Below, one piece after another: positions 1 through 8,555 of a stretch of 64,000 nucleotides of DNA. The notes beneath the pieces are model-generated. The model saw only the letters and a program-made list of their open reading frames with translations. It was not told where the DNA came from and searched no databases. The stretch spans positions 1 to 64,000 of the forward strand of contig NZ_AZRN01000010.1 of NCBI RefSeq assembly GCF_002895565.1. Reading direction: 5' to 3'. This stretch comes from Petrotoga mexicana DSM 14811. GTDB lineage: Bacteria > Thermotogota > Thermotogae > Petrotogales > Petrotogaceae. A program made the position numbers and the translations under genes. Positions within the stretch are counted from its first letter, which is position 1, and the number at the start of each line of letters is the position of its first letter.

Positions 1-26
1 CATATTTGACAAGGAGCCTTTTTTCT

Positions 27-54
27 TTGACATTATTAAAATTTATGGTAAAAT
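27..54 (+). promoter_or_regulatory. Putative sigma-70 promoter of the spoVS gene
   Basis: TTGACA at 27-32 and TAAAAT at 49-54 are separated by 16 bp and lie about 35 bp before the start codon at 91. A second TTGACA at 6-11 has no matching -10 at a good distance. Seen by eye only. Confidence 0.6.
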
Positions 55-90
55 AAATATATAGCCTGTCCACAAAGGAGGAGCCAAGAC

Positions 91-390
91 ATGGAAGTGT
101 TAAAAGTCAGTCATTCATCTGCACCGAACAAAGTTGCTGGAGCTATAGCAGGAGTTCTGTCAAAAACAGACGAGGTTGAACTACAAGCTATTGGAGCTGG
201 AGCAGTTAATCAAGCAGTGAAGGCTATTGCCATTGCAAAGAGATTTATCGAGGCTAAAGGGAAGGAGATATACGTTATCCCTGGTTTTGTGGAGGTTGAA
301 GTAGGTTCGGAAAAAAGAACGGGTATTAAGTTCAAAGTGGTGGCGAAGGTTTCTGAAAATATTTCCCCAGAAGAGTATTCTCAACAGTAA
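91..390 (+). CDS. spoVS: Stage V sporulation protein S (SpoVS) family protein
   Basis: This 99-residue protein has the SpoVS pattern throughout: MEVLKVSHSSAPNKVAGAIA at the start, then the alanine-rich GAGAVNQAVKAIAIAKRF and a C-terminal IKFKVVAK strand. The family is a small Alba-like fold implicated in nucleic acid binding. In Bacillus it affects spore coat assembly and septation, but it is widespread in non-spore-formers such as Thermotogota, where its role is unknown. The start is supported by AAAGGAGG at 76-83. A 2-bp gap to the next gene suggests cotranscription with the unknown gene and the YqhQ-like gene. Confidence 0.93.
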   Translation: MEVLKVSHSSAPNKVAGAIAGVLSKTDEVELQAIGAGAVNQAVKAIAIAKRFIEAKGKEIYVIPGFVEVEVGSEKRTGIKFKVVAKVSENISPEEYSQQ

Positions 391-392
391 AA

Positions 393-647
393 ATGAATGA
401 AAACGAGAAAGCAATATTGGAAATCATTGAAGCGTGTTCACAAAACACGCATCTTTTTGATATTATAAAAGATATTACAAAATTAGATAATGGTGAAAGA
501 TACAAGCTGCGTAGAATGGCATCTCAAGTACTTAATAAGAACAATGGAATAGACAAAGAGGCTATAAAATTTTACTATGTAGTTACTGAACAAGGTGTTG
601 CAGAAGAGATTTTAAGGAGGATTCAATCTAGTGAAACCAAAACCTAA
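393..647 (+). CDS. Hypothetical protein, 84 aa
   Basis: I do not recognise this small charged protein. It has no signal peptide, no membrane segment and no cysteine cluster, and looks like a soluble helical protein. It lies 2 bp after the spoVS stop and overlaps the next gene by 17 bp, so it is very probably translationally coupled within a three-gene operon. There is no clear Shine-Dalgarno sequence before its ATG, consistent with coupling. It is probably real because it fills the gap exactly, but its function is unknown. Confidence 0.7.
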   Translation: MNENEKAILEIIEACSQNTHLFDIIKDITKLDNGERYKLRRMASQVLNKNNGIDKEAIKFYYVVTEQGVAEEILRRIQSSETKT

Positions 648-1593
648 AACCGTAGGTGGACAAGCGGTTATTGAAGGCGTAATGATGAAAGGAAGAAATA
701 CCGTAGTCGCAGTAAAAAGAAAAGATGGAAGTATAGCAGTTAAAAGGTTAAAGGATAACTCTTGGGGGATTTGGGAAAAAATACCTATTATTAGAGGTTT
801 TTTTGTATTACTACATGCAATGATAATTGGTATGAACGCATTATCTTATTCGGCTAAAGTATCCGGAGAAGAAGAGGAAGAATTAACTACAAAAGATATG
901 GTTATTGCCATATTACTTGCTGTTGCAGTTGCAACTTTAGGGTTCGGTGTTTTACCTGTGTTTATAACCAAACCCTTCAACATCGAATCTGAATTTTGGT
1001 TTGCTTTCACTGAAGGCTTTATAAGAGCGTTTTTGGTTGTTGCCTACATCTGGGGTATTTCTTTCATGAAAGATATAAAAAGAGTTTTTCAATACCATGG
1101 AGCCGAACACAAAAGTGTATTTACCTACGAAAACAATGAGCCTTTAGAGGTCAAATACGCCAAAAAATACCCAACCTTGCATCCTAGATGTGGTACTAGT
1201 TTCTTGATAATTACGGTTTTTGCTTCGATTATTGTTTTTGCTATAACGGGTGGATTAGGCTTCAATTCAACTTTGCAGAAAGTAATTTCTAGAATAGTAC
1301 TTCTTCCACTAGTTGCAGGTTTAGCTTACGAATTTCAAAGGTTTACTGCAAAAATCATTGACACAAAAATAGGAAAAATTCTTGCCTATCCAGGATTGTT
1401 GCTTCAAAAAATTACTACCAAGGAACCTGAAAAAGAACAATTGGAAATTGGGCTCATATCTTTAGAATATGCACTCAAAGAAAATTTTGATGGTGAAGTA
1501 ATTTTAGATAACCATGGAAACCAGATTGAAAATCAAGGTGCAGAACACAAAGTCTTTGCTCCAGACGTAACTTCCCTAAAAGCCGATTCTTAA
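631..1593 (+). CDS. DUF1385 family membrane protein (YqhQ-like)
   Basis: The 320-residue protein opens with the DUF1385 signature GGQAVIEGVMMKGRN. It then has hydrophobic segments near residues 85-110, 125-148, 185-215 and 225-245, so it is a polytopic inner-membrane protein. The conserved motifs HGAEHKSVFTYE (about 155-166) and HPRCGTSF (about 185-192) are present. Bacillus YqhQ is the known relative; its molecular function is not established. The GTG start at 631 has AAGGAGG at 614-620. The C-terminal ~70 residues repeat a GAEHK-like motif and look soluble. In many Gram-positives and Thermotogota this gene sits near prfA/prmC and rho; here rho follows. Confidence 0.85.
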   Translation: MKPKPKTVGGQAVIEGVMMKGRNTVVAVKRKDGSIAVKRLKDNSWGIWEKIPIIRGFFVLLHAMIIGMNALSYSAKVSGEEEEELTTKDMVIAILLAVAVATLGFGVLPVFITKPFNIESEFWFAFTEGFIRAFLVVAYIWGISFMKDIKRVFQYHGAEHKSVFTYENNEPLEVKYAKKYPTLHPRCGTSFLIITVFASIIVFAITGGLGFNSTLQKVISRIVLLPLVAGLAYEFQRFTAKIIDTKIGKILAYPGLLLQKITTKEPEKEQLEIGLISLEYALKENFDGEVILDNHGNQIENQGAEHKVFAPDVTSLKADS

Positions 1594-1625
1594 TGCCCTA
1601 AAATAAATCGGTTGGCTTTTAAAAA
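1578..1625 (+). terminator. Possible terminator overlapping the end of the YqhQ-like gene
   Basis: AAAAGCC at 1578-1584 can pair with GGCTTTT at 1614-1620, with a further GATT/AATC pairing and a bulge inside. A weak T-rich tract follows. The 5' arm lies in the last codons of the gene. The structure is imperfect, so the call is tentative. Confidence 0.4.
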
Positions 1626-1883
1626 GTTTTCTTGTGATTGATACTTTTTAATTTATTTTTCTTGAATTACGGATGGACTTCATTTAGATTCTGCCAAGAA
1701 TATTTCTTGTTCTCCACACTGTACTATTTCTGTGATTGCCCTTTTGTTCTATTAAGGGATTACTTCGTTCTTATTATGTGATATGCTCACAAAGTTTATT
1801 AATAAATTATGATCTGTATGCTATATTCGAACGCTAGCAGACGACTGCCTACATCTATAAAGGAATAATTTGTGGGTGAAAAT
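1594..1883. other. Intergenic stretch without a recognisable gene
   Basis: About 290 bp of AT-rich DNA lies between the YqhQ-like gene and the G-rich leader repeat of rho. No ORF with a ribosome binding site was seen. TATGCTATAT near 1817-1826 could serve as a -10 region for rho but has no good -35. Confidence 0.5.
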
Positions 1884-1960
1884 TAGATGGATGTGAAGGG
1901 AATGAAAGGGTAAAAAATTCCCTTCCTTAGAAGGGCGGGCTGGGGGCAAAGGGGCGCTAA
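1884..1960 (+). repeat. G-rich leader repeat, copy A (upstream of rho)
   Basis: One partial unit (1884-1922) and one terminal unit (1923-1960) beginning TTCCTTAG and ending GGGGCGCTAA. The terminal unit has four G-runs (1933-1935, 1937-1939, 1942-1946, 1951-1954), a G-quadruplex pattern on the sense strand. The first unit contains a self-complementary GAAGGGAAT / ATTCCCTTC pair. It ends 71 bp before the rho start and points the same way as rho. Confidence 0.85.
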
Positions 1961-2031
1961 TAGAAGAAAGAATTTGCCTTTAAAAAGGTTACAGGGCGCA
2001 GCAAAAACTAAATGTAATGAGGAGGATTCAC

Positions 2032-3357
2032 ATGGATGAAAATACTAACAATTTAGTATCAAAGAAACAAAGTAGAGATAATATTCAAGCCATTGAAATT
2101 AATATGGCTAAATTAAACGAAATGACCAGAAAAGAGTTATACGAATTAGCCCGCAAACTCGAAATATCCAATTATTCTAAGATGACAAAAAACGAATTGA
2201 AGTTTGCTATTTTAAGAAAACAAACTGAATCGATCGGATACTTTTTTTATGAAGGGATTTTGGAAGTACTTCCGGATGGTTACGGTTTCTTGAGAAGCGT
2301 AGACAACTCATTGTTGCCGGGAACTGATGATATATACGTTTCTCAATCTCAGATTAGAAAATTCAACCTTTTCACAGGAGACATAATAGCAGGTCAAATA
2401 AGGCCTCCAAAAGAAGGCGAAAGATTTTTTGCTTTATTAAGAATAGAAGCGGTTAATTCTTTACCTCCCGAAAACGCTCGGGATAGAGTGTCTTTTGAAA
2501 ATTTAACTCCTGAGTATCCAAAAACCAGAATGGTTTTGGAACATAAGAACGCACCATACAGCTCAAGAATAATTGATCTTTTCTCTCCTATAGGTTTTGG
2601 GCAAAGAGGGTTAATCGTTGCTCCTCCAAAAGCTGGTAAAACTACGCTGCTAAAAGATATTGCCAACTCTATTGCCGAAAATTATCCTGATACTAGAAGG
2701 TACATACTTTTAATAGACGAACGGCCTGAAGAGGTGACAGATATTCGTGACACGGTAGATGCTAACGTTATAGCAGCCCCGTTTGATATGGACCCAGAAA
2801 ATCAAATAAGAATCGCAGAAATGGCTTTGGACCACTTTAAGAGGCTAGTTGAGTTTGGTCACGATGTGGTTGTTTTAGTTGATAGTTTGACAAGGGTTGC
2901 ACGTGAATATAATCTTTATGTACCATCTAGTGGAAAATTGCTGAGTGGTGGTCTTGATCCTGCCGCTGTAATTTTCCCAAAGAAATTCTTTGGCGCTGCA
3001 AGAAAGATTAGAGAAGGTGGCAGTTTGACCATCTTAGCCACGGCATTAATAGAAACTGGATCGAAGATGGATGAAGTGATATTTGAAGAATTTAAAGGCA
3101 CAGGAAATATGGAGCTGGTGTTATCAAGAGAAATCTCTAATGAGAGAATATTTCCTGCTATAAACTTAAAATTATCAGGTACAAGAAAAGAAGAATTGTT
3201 GTATAATCCTGATGAGATGAAGAATACAATTATTCTAAGAAAGTTCATCAACGATATGTCCCCAAAAGAGGCTTTAGAATTCATCTTGAGTTTATTAAGG
3301 AAACATAAAACTAATGATGAAATAATGGAAGCGATAGAAAATCAAAAAGCTTTATGA
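2032..3357 (+). CDS. rho: Transcription termination factor Rho
   Basis: Rho is a hexameric RNA-dependent ATPase that releases RNA polymerase. The 441-residue protein has the Rho N-terminal helical domain (TRKELYELARKLEI near residue 32) and the cold-shock-like RNA-binding domain (YGFLRS near 84). The Walker A motif is APPKAGKT at 197-204, followed by ILLIDERPEEVTD, and the Q-loop and R-loop region is intact. An ATG at 2017 is in frame but overlaps the ribosome binding site (GAGGAGG, 2019-2025), so the ATG at 2032 is chosen. The gene has its own long leader carrying repeat copy A. Confidence 0.97.
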   Translation: MDENTNNLVSKKQSRDNIQAIEINMAKLNEMTRKELYELARKLEISNYSKMTKNELKFAILRKQTESIGYFFYEGILEVLPDGYGFLRSVDNSLLPGTDDIYVSQSQIRKFNLFTGDIIAGQIRPPKEGERFFALLRIEAVNSLPPENARDRVSFENLTPEYPKTRMVLEHKNAPYSSRIIDLFSPIGFGQRGLIVAPPKAGKTTLLKDIANSIAENYPDTRRYILLIDERPEEVTDIRDTVDANVIAAPFDMDPENQIRIAEMALDHFKRLVEFGHDVVVLVDSLTRVAREYNLYVPSSGKLLSGGLDPAAVIFPKKFFGAARKIREGGSLTILATALIETGSKMDEVIFEEFKGTGNMELVLSREISNERIFPAINLKLSGTRKEELLYNPDEMKNTIILRKFINDMSPKEALEFILSLLRKHKTNDEIMEAIENQKAL

Positions 3358-3364
3358 ACTGTGA

Positions 3365-3370
3365 TATAAT
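3365..3370 (+). promoter_or_regulatory. Possible -10 box giving a leaderless transcript
   Basis: TATAAT lies 6 bp before the ATG at 3377. Transcription starting about 7 bp downstream would begin at or next to the start codon, and no Shine-Dalgarno sequence precedes that ATG. No clear -35 was seen. Confidence 0.4.
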
Positions 3371-3376
3371 TTGTTT

Positions 3377-4114
3377 ATGAAAATATATCATAGATATTAC
3401 TTACCAAACACAAATAACTATAAAAATTTATATCTAATTCACGGTCTTGGAGAATATTCCGGAAGATATGTGAATTTTATTCAGCAATTAAATAAGATAG
3501 GGATTGCTGTTTTTACCTTCGATCTTCCGGGGCATGGTTATACTACTGGGAAAAAAGGCGATATAGAGAATTTTTACGAGATTTATTCTTTTTTAGAAAA
3601 TTATGTTCAAGAAGAATATCTGCTATTTGGACACTCTCTTGGGGGGTTAATCGCTTCAAGATTCGTTGAAATAACGGAGAAAAAACCCGAAAAACTTATT
3701 CTCTCTTCTCCTGCCTTGGGGGATATTAGACAACTAAGTTGGCTTTTAAACCTTTTCTCGATATTTCCAACACTTACTTTTTCAAATGGAATTAATCCTT
3801 ATGACCTATCCACGGATAAAAAAGCATGTGAATTATATAAAAAAGATCCGCTGGTACATGATAAAATAACCGTCCGAACTGCTCGTCAAATGTTCGACGA
3901 ATCTGAAATTGCGTTAAAAGAAATCGAAAAGGTTGATATCCCAACATTGTTGCTTTTTGGAGAGGAAGATAAAATAGTCAACATCGAAGAGTATAAGAAG
4001 ATAAAGAATTCAAACATCGAGAAAGTTCCTTTTTCCAAAGGGAAACATGAGTTATTTGAATGCGTTTACAATAAAAATAAATTTTATGATAAGATTTTCG
4101 AATTTTTAAAATAA
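3377..4114 (+). CDS. Alpha/beta hydrolase, monoacylglycerol lipase-like
   Basis: The ~245-residue protein has the serine hydrolase fold. The oxyanion-hole motif HGLGEYSGRY is near residue 22 and the nucleophile elbow GHSLGG near residue 85. The acid is in LFGEEDKIVN near 200 and the catalytic His in GKHELFE near 225. The family (Hydrolase_4, monoglyceride lipase and lysophospholipase types) cleaves fatty acyl esters; the substrate here is not known. A TTG at 3371 is in frame, but the ATG at 3377 is the more likely start. It has no ribosome binding site and may be read from a leaderless mRNA. Confidence 0.82.
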   Translation: MKIYHRYYLPNTNNYKNLYLIHGLGEYSGRYVNFIQQLNKIGIAVFTFDLPGHGYTTGKKGDIENFYEIYSFLENYVQEEYLLFGHSLGGLIASRFVEITEKKPEKLILSSPALGDIRQLSWLLNLFSIFPTLTFSNGINPYDLSTDKKACELYKKDPLVHDKITVRTARQMFDESEIALKEIEKVDIPTLLLFGEEDKIVNIEEYKKIKNSNIEKVPFSKGKHELFECVYNKNKFYDKIFEFLK

Positions 4115-4129
4115 AGATAAACCCGAGCT

Positions 4130-4205
4130 GTGGGATGGGGAGCGGGTCAAAGGAGCCAAGACCCTTTAATCCTAATGGGCTGGCTGCGGGGTGAAGGGGC
4201 GCTAA
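4130..4205 (+). repeat. G-rich leader repeat, copy B (upstream of pyrE)
   Basis: Two units: 4130-4168 (degenerate) and 4169-4205, the second ending GGGGCGCTAA. G-runs in the terminal unit are 3, 2, 4 and 4 long, so it is a weaker quadruplex candidate than copies A, D, F, G, H and I. The following ATGAGTTTTAGAGTAT matches the tail seen after copies F and J. It ends 51 bp before pyrE and is co-oriented with it. Confidence 0.82.
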
Positions 4206-4256
4206 CATGAGTTTTAGAGTATATAAAATAGAGATATCAGGAGGTAAAAAATCTTA

Positions 4257-4847
4257 ATGAACGATAATACAAAATACGATGAAACTAAAGTATTAGAAAT
4301 ATTAAAAGACACTGAGGCCTTTTTAAAGGGGCACTTTTTATTATCTTCTGGATTACATTCTGACACGTATATTCAATGTGCAAAAGTTCTTAAATATCCA
4401 GAGTATTCGGAACTTTTTGGCAAATTAATTGCTGATAAAGTAAAGTCAAAAATAGACTACGTTGTATCTCCTGCATTAGGTGGAATTATCATAGGATACG
4501 AAGTAGCAAGAGCTTTAAACGTTCCATTTTTATTCGCTGAGAGAGATGAAAATGGGAAAATGAGTTTGCGTAGAGGTCAAGCTATAAATGATAAAAGCAA
4601 AATACTAATAGTAGAAGACGTAATAACTACAGGAAAATCGACGTTGGAAGTTGCAAAATTGATTGAAAGTAACGGAGGAGATGTGATTTCATTCGCCTGC
4701 ATCGTCAACAGATCTTCTAAAAGGTTTTTAGAAAATAGAGAAATCATGTCGCTTGTTACTATAAAAGCTGCTACCTACTCCCCAGAAAACTGCCCTTTAT
4801 GTATCCAAGGTTTAGAATTAATAAAACCAGGTAGTAGAAAACAATAG
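4257..4847 (+). CDS. pyrE: Orotate phosphoribosyltransferase
   Basis: PyrE joins orotate to PRPP to make OMP in pyrimidine synthesis. The 196-residue protein has the type-I PRTase loop ILIVEDVITTGKST near residues 117-130. FLLSSGLHSDTYIQC near residue 24 and the ALGGIIIGYEVARAL segment are also typical of OPRTs. The C-terminal CPLCIQG resembles the longer form found in Thermus/Thermotoga-like OPRTs. AGGAGG at 4240-4245 supports the ATG. No other pyr gene is adjacent. Confidence 0.93.
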   Translation: MNDNTKYDETKVLEILKDTEAFLKGHFLLSSGLHSDTYIQCAKVLKYPEYSELFGKLIADKVKSKIDYVVSPALGGIIIGYEVARALNVPFLFAERDENGKMSLRRGQAINDKSKILIVEDVITTGKSTLEVAKLIESNGGDVISFACIVNRSSKRFLENREIMSLVTIKAATYSPENCPLCIQGLELIKPGSRKQ

Positions 4848-4936
4848 AAAGAAAAAAACTAAAAATGCAAGCTTTTAAGTTTCTTTTAAGAAGTTGGTTT
4901 ATAATTTAAGTGAATAAAATAATTGGAGGTGCTATT

Positions 4937-6298
4937 ATGAAAAAATCTATCTTGTTAATTTTGACTGTATTTTTACTTTCCATATCATCATTTGCAATTG
5001 TGAATGAAGGATACGAAAGTCCAGTAGTTAACGTAGTTGAAGAGGCTGCTCCAGCCGTTGTAAATATTGAATCCACTCGTTCAGCTGCCGTTCCAATAGA
5101 TCCCTACATTCAAGAATTTTTTGAAAGATTCTTTGGCCAAGAAATGCCAGAGTATCAAACAAAAGGGGTGGGGTCTGGCTTTATTTTCGATAAAAGAGGC
5201 TACATATTGACAAACTATCATGTGATAGAAAGTGCAGAACAGATATCTGTATCTTTGCCGAATGGAAAGAACTATGACGCCGAGTTGGTAGGTGGAGATG
5301 AAGATCTCGATTTAGCAATAATTAAGATAAACGCTGATGAAGACTTACCAACGCTGCCTTTAGGTGATTCAGACAAAATTAAGATTGGAGAAGATGCAGT
5401 AGCTATAGGTAATCCATTGGGTTTACAAAACACCGTTACATCAGGGGTTATAAGTGCAACCAATAGAAGTATTCCAAAACCGGATGGAAATGGGAACTAT
5501 GTTGATTTGATACAGACGGATGCAACTATTAATCCTGGTAATAGCGGAGGACCTCTACTGAATATACATGGGGAAGTCATTGGAATTAATACTGCCATCG
5601 CAGTAGATCCTCAATTAGGAAGCGTGAACATAGGTTTTGCTATCCCTATTAACATAGCAAAAAGGTTCGCAGATTCTGTTATGGAAACCGGTTCCTTTCA
5701 AAGAGCTTATTTGGGTGTATACATCAGCAATATAACCGAAGAATTGAAAAAATCTTTGGGGTTAAAAGTAGACAAAGGAGCCTATGTCCAAGATTTAGTA
5801 CCGGGTGGAGCCGCTGAGAAAGCCGGTATAAAAGTAAATGATGTAATAGTGGAAGTCAATGGCAAAAAAATAGAAAATGTGGACGATTTAACTTCTTTAA
5901 TATCCACTTATCCAGCTGGGACTACTGTAGAAGTAGTTGTCGATAGGTTTGGAGAAAGGATTACTTTCAATGTAACTTTGGGGAGCCAAACACCTGAAGC
6001 TGTAGAAGCCTATTTTGGAATCGTAGTTAGAGATATAACTTCAGAGGATAGACAAAAATACAATATAAGAAGTAGTATTCAAGGAGTTATTGTTGAAGAA
6101 ATACAAGACGATACATACGCTCTTGGGCTAAGAGCAGGTGATGTTATTACAGAGATAGCGGTTAATGGGGTTTATTATGACATACAGAATACTGATGACT
6201 GGGAAAAAATAGCTTCCTCAGTTGAAAAGAACAGTTACGTAGCCTTGATAGTTTATAGAAATAATGTTAGGTACGTAATTCAATTTTTCTATAGATAA
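4937..6298 (+). CDS. HtrA/Deg-family periplasmic serine protease
   Basis: A trypsin-like quality-control protease with two PDZ domains, 453 residues. An N-terminal signal peptide (residues 1-20) exports it. The catalytic triad is visible: His95 (NYHV), Asp125 (DLDLA) and Ser203 (NPGNSGGPL). PDZ1 begins near residue 260 and PDZ2 near 355. HtrA proteins degrade or refold misfolded envelope proteins. The upstream in-frame GTG at 4910 is rejected because GGAGGT at 4925-4930 is correctly placed for the ATG at 4937. TATAAT at 4900-4905 may be its own -10 box. Confidence 0.95.
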   Translation: MKKSILLILTVFLLSISSFAIVNEGYESPVVNVVEEAAPAVVNIESTRSAAVPIDPYIQEFFERFFGQEMPEYQTKGVGSGFIFDKRGYILTNYHVIESAEQISVSLPNGKNYDAELVGGDEDLDLAIIKINADEDLPTLPLGDSDKIKIGEDAVAIGNPLGLQNTVTSGVISATNRSIPKPDGNGNYVDLIQTDATINPGNSGGPLLNIHGEVIGINTAIAVDPQLGSVNIGFAIPINIAKRFADSVMETGSFQRAYLGVYISNITEELKKSLGLKVDKGAYVQDLVPGGAAEKAGIKVNDVIVEVNGKKIENVDDLTSLISTYPAGTTVEVVVDRFGERITFNVTLGSQTPEAVEAYFGIVVRDITSEDRQKYNIRSSIQGVIVEEIQDDTYALGLRAGDVITEIAVNGVYYDIQNTDDWEKIASSVEKNSYVALIVYRNNVRYVIQFFYR

Positions 6299-6313
6299 AC
6301 AAGAATAATCATT

Positions 6314-6356
6314 AAAAAAACGGGGCTAATGTGTTAAAAAGCCCCGTTTTTTAAAG
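6314..6356. terminator. Bidirectional terminator between htrA and glmM
   Basis: CGGGGCT at 6321-6327 pairs with AGCCCCG at 6340-6346. Flanking A and T tracts make it usable on both strands, as fits two converging genes. Confidence 0.9.
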
Positions 6357-6361
6357 CTATT

Positions 6362-7684
6362 TTACTCGTTATCAATACTTTGTATAAGTTGGTTAAATTC
6401 TGTGATGCATTTTTCAATTGTTTCTTTATTGGATCCTTCGGTCATTATTCTTATTTTAGGCTCAGTTCCTGAAGGTCTGATTAGAATCCTGAATCCTTTA
6501 ACACTTTGGTATTTTCTTGTTAAATTTTCAATTCTGATGTCCTTCATGATTTTTACTTTATCCTTAACTGTAACGTTTTCCAAGTGTTGGGGATATTTAG
6601 GAATTTCTTGAAGAAAATCATCAAGCGATTTAGAGAAATATTTCAAAGTTTCCAAAGTCTCTAAAGCCGTAATTATTCCGTCTCCTGTTGTAGATCTATC
6701 AAGGAATATAATGTGTCCTGATTGTTCGCCTCCGATTGTAGCATTTTCTTGTAGCATTTTTTCCAAAACGTATTTGTCTCCTACGTTTGTACGTAGAAGA
6801 TGTATTTCATTTTTCTTTAAATACTCTTCCAAACCTAAATTACTCATAATGGTTGCAACAACGATCTTGTTTTTTAATCTTTCTTGAGCTTTCAATTTCA
6901 GAGCATTGATAGCCATCAAAACATCCCCATCTACAAGATTACCGTGGTGATCGATAAAAAGGCATCTGTCCGCATCCCCATCGAACAAGATTCCAAGATC
7001 ATACTTTTCTTCCTTAACGATTTTAGACAAAGTTTGAGGTGAAGTAGAACCACAGTTTTCGTTGATATTGAAACCATCAGGGGCATTTTGGTATACTGTA
7101 TAGTTCAAACCGAGTTCGCCAAAAATGTCATCTATTATCGCTCCAGCGGCTCCGTTACCCACATCAACAGCAATTTTTAAATCATTACCTTGTATATTTT
7201 CTTTGTACAAAGAAACTACGTAATCAACATATTCTTTTTTTGAGGAATCTTCTATGTATCTTCCAATATCTCTATAATCACAGTATTTAAGTAAACCATT
7301 CAAAATTATTTCTTCTAATTTTTCTTCTGTTTCATCGGAAATTTTAAACCCTTCACAAAAAACTTTTAATCCATTGTACATTGGAGGGTTGTGAGATGCA
7401 GAAATGACAACGCCGATAGACTTTTCTTTCTTAGTTATATACGCCAATCCTGGTGTGGTTAGAACTCCGCATGATTCTACATTCATTCCGCCCGCCAATG
7501 CTCCTGAAGCAACGGCCATTTCCAATACCTCTCCTGAATTTCGTGTATCTCTTGCGATATACAATTTTTTATACTCCGAACCAAACAAACTTGCAAGTGA
7601 ATTTCCAAGTTTCATTGCCAAATCAATAGTCAACTTTTCATTAACGACCTCTCTAATGCCATCTGTGCCAAACAAAACTTTCAT
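6362..7684 (-). CDS. glmM: Phosphoglucosamine mutase
   Basis: GlmM converts glucosamine-6-phosphate to glucosamine-1-phosphate for peptidoglycan and envelope sugars. The 440-residue protein has FGTDGIRE at the start, the phosphoserine loop SASHNPP with Ser97, the metal-binding loop FDGDADRC near 235 and the phosphate-binding RPSGTEPKIRI near 400. It is a little shorter and more divergent than typical GlmM, so another hexosephosphate mutase specificity is possible. It lies 6 bp after the ABC permease gene and is probably the last gene of that operon. Confidence 0.85.
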   Translation of the reverse strand: MKVLFGTDGIREVVNEKLTIDLAMKLGNSLASLFGSEYKKLYIARDTRNSGEVLEMAVASGALAGGMNVESCGVLTTPGLAYITKKEKSIGVVISASHNPPMYNGLKVFCEGFKISDETEEKLEEIILNGLLKYCDYRDIGRYIEDSSKKEYVDYVVSLYKENIQGNDLKIAVDVGNGAAGAIIDDIFGELGLNYTVYQNAPDGFNINENCGSTSPQTLSKIVKEEKYDLGILFDGDADRCLFIDHHGNLVDGDVLMAINALKLKAQERLKNKIVVATIMSNLGLEEYLKKNEIHLLRTNVGDKYVLEKMLQENATIGGEQSGHIIFLDRSTTGDGIITALETLETLKYFSKSLDDFLQEIPKYPQHLENVTVKDKVKIMKDIRIENLTRKYQSVKGFRILIRPSGTEPKIRIMTEGSNKETIEKCITEFNQLIQSIDNE

Positions 7685-7690
7685 TCTACA

Positions 7691-8542
7691 TCATCCTTTT
7701 ACGCTTCCGGCTGTTAAACCTTGAACTATCCTATTTTGGAACACTAAAACCAAAATAACCAATGGCATTGTAACTATTACTGACGCAGCCATCAGTTGCC
7801 CCCACGGAACTTCGTAGAAGGTTTTACCCGTAAACATAGCAATCGCAACTGGAACTGTGTATTTTTCCGGGGTTTGCATGAAAGTTAAAGCAAATAAGAA
7901 TTCATTCCAAGCTTGAATAAAAGCTAACAAACCAGTCGTGACCAACCCTGGGGCAGAAAGAGGCAAAACAATTCTCCACAAAGTTTCAAATTTAGAACAT
8001 CCGTCTATATACGCAGATTCTTCTATCTCTTTAGGAAGCTCTCTGAAGAAATTTTGTAATATCCAAGTTGTTAAAGGTAAATTCAGAGCGATATATGGTA
8101 TTATCAAGCCAGGATAAGTGTTTATCAATCCTAAATTTCTGAGCAACTGAAAAAGACCACCCAATATAGAAACTTGAGGGAACATACTTACTGCAAGTAT
8201 TAGTAACATCAAAGGTCCTTTCCCAGGAATCTTTAAGCGAGCTATTGCGTAAGCTGCAAAAGAACCAACGATTATGGAGAAAATAGTCGTGGCTCCGGCC
8301 ACTATTATAGAGTTTAATATATTTAATCCGAAAGGTCTCTCTGTGAAAACTTTTATATAGTTTTCAAAGGTGAAACCTTGTGGCCAAAGCGTAATGTTTT
8401 TTGTAAAAAGGTATTGATCGGCAGTAAAAGAACTTTTGATTGCCCAATAGAAAGGGAAAATGTAAAAGATAACCATCAATATAACCAGAATATATAAAAT
8501 TGTACGTTGAGTATTTCTTTTTGCTCGCATTCCCCATCTCAT
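7691..8542 (-). CDS. Sugar ABC transporter permease (MalG type)
   Basis: The 283-residue inner-membrane protein has six predicted membrane spans, the first near residues 12-32. The inner permease motif EESAYIDGCSKFETLWRIVLPLSAPG, near residues 180-205, contacts the ATPase. It belongs to the carbohydrate uptake (CUT1) family and works with the MalF-type permease upstream. AGGAGGG lies just before the ATG. No ATPase gene is in this operon, so a shared MsmX/MalK-type ATPase elsewhere is likely. Confidence 0.93.
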   Translation of the reverse strand: MRWGMRAKRNTQRTILYILVILMVIFYIFPFYWAIKSSFTADQYLFTKNITLWPQGFTFENYIKVFTERPFGLNILNSIIVAGATTIFSIIVGSFAAYAIARLKIPGKGPLMLLILAVSMFPQVSILGGLFQLLRNLGLINTYPGLIIPYIALNLPLTTWILQNFFRELPKEIEESAYIDGCSKFETLWRIVLPLSAPGLVTTGLLAFIQAWNEFLFALTFMQTPEKYTVPVAIAMFTGKTFYEVPWGQLMAASVIVTMPLVILVLVFQNRIVQGLTAGSVKG

Positions 8543-8555
8543 GTTTTTGCCCTCC

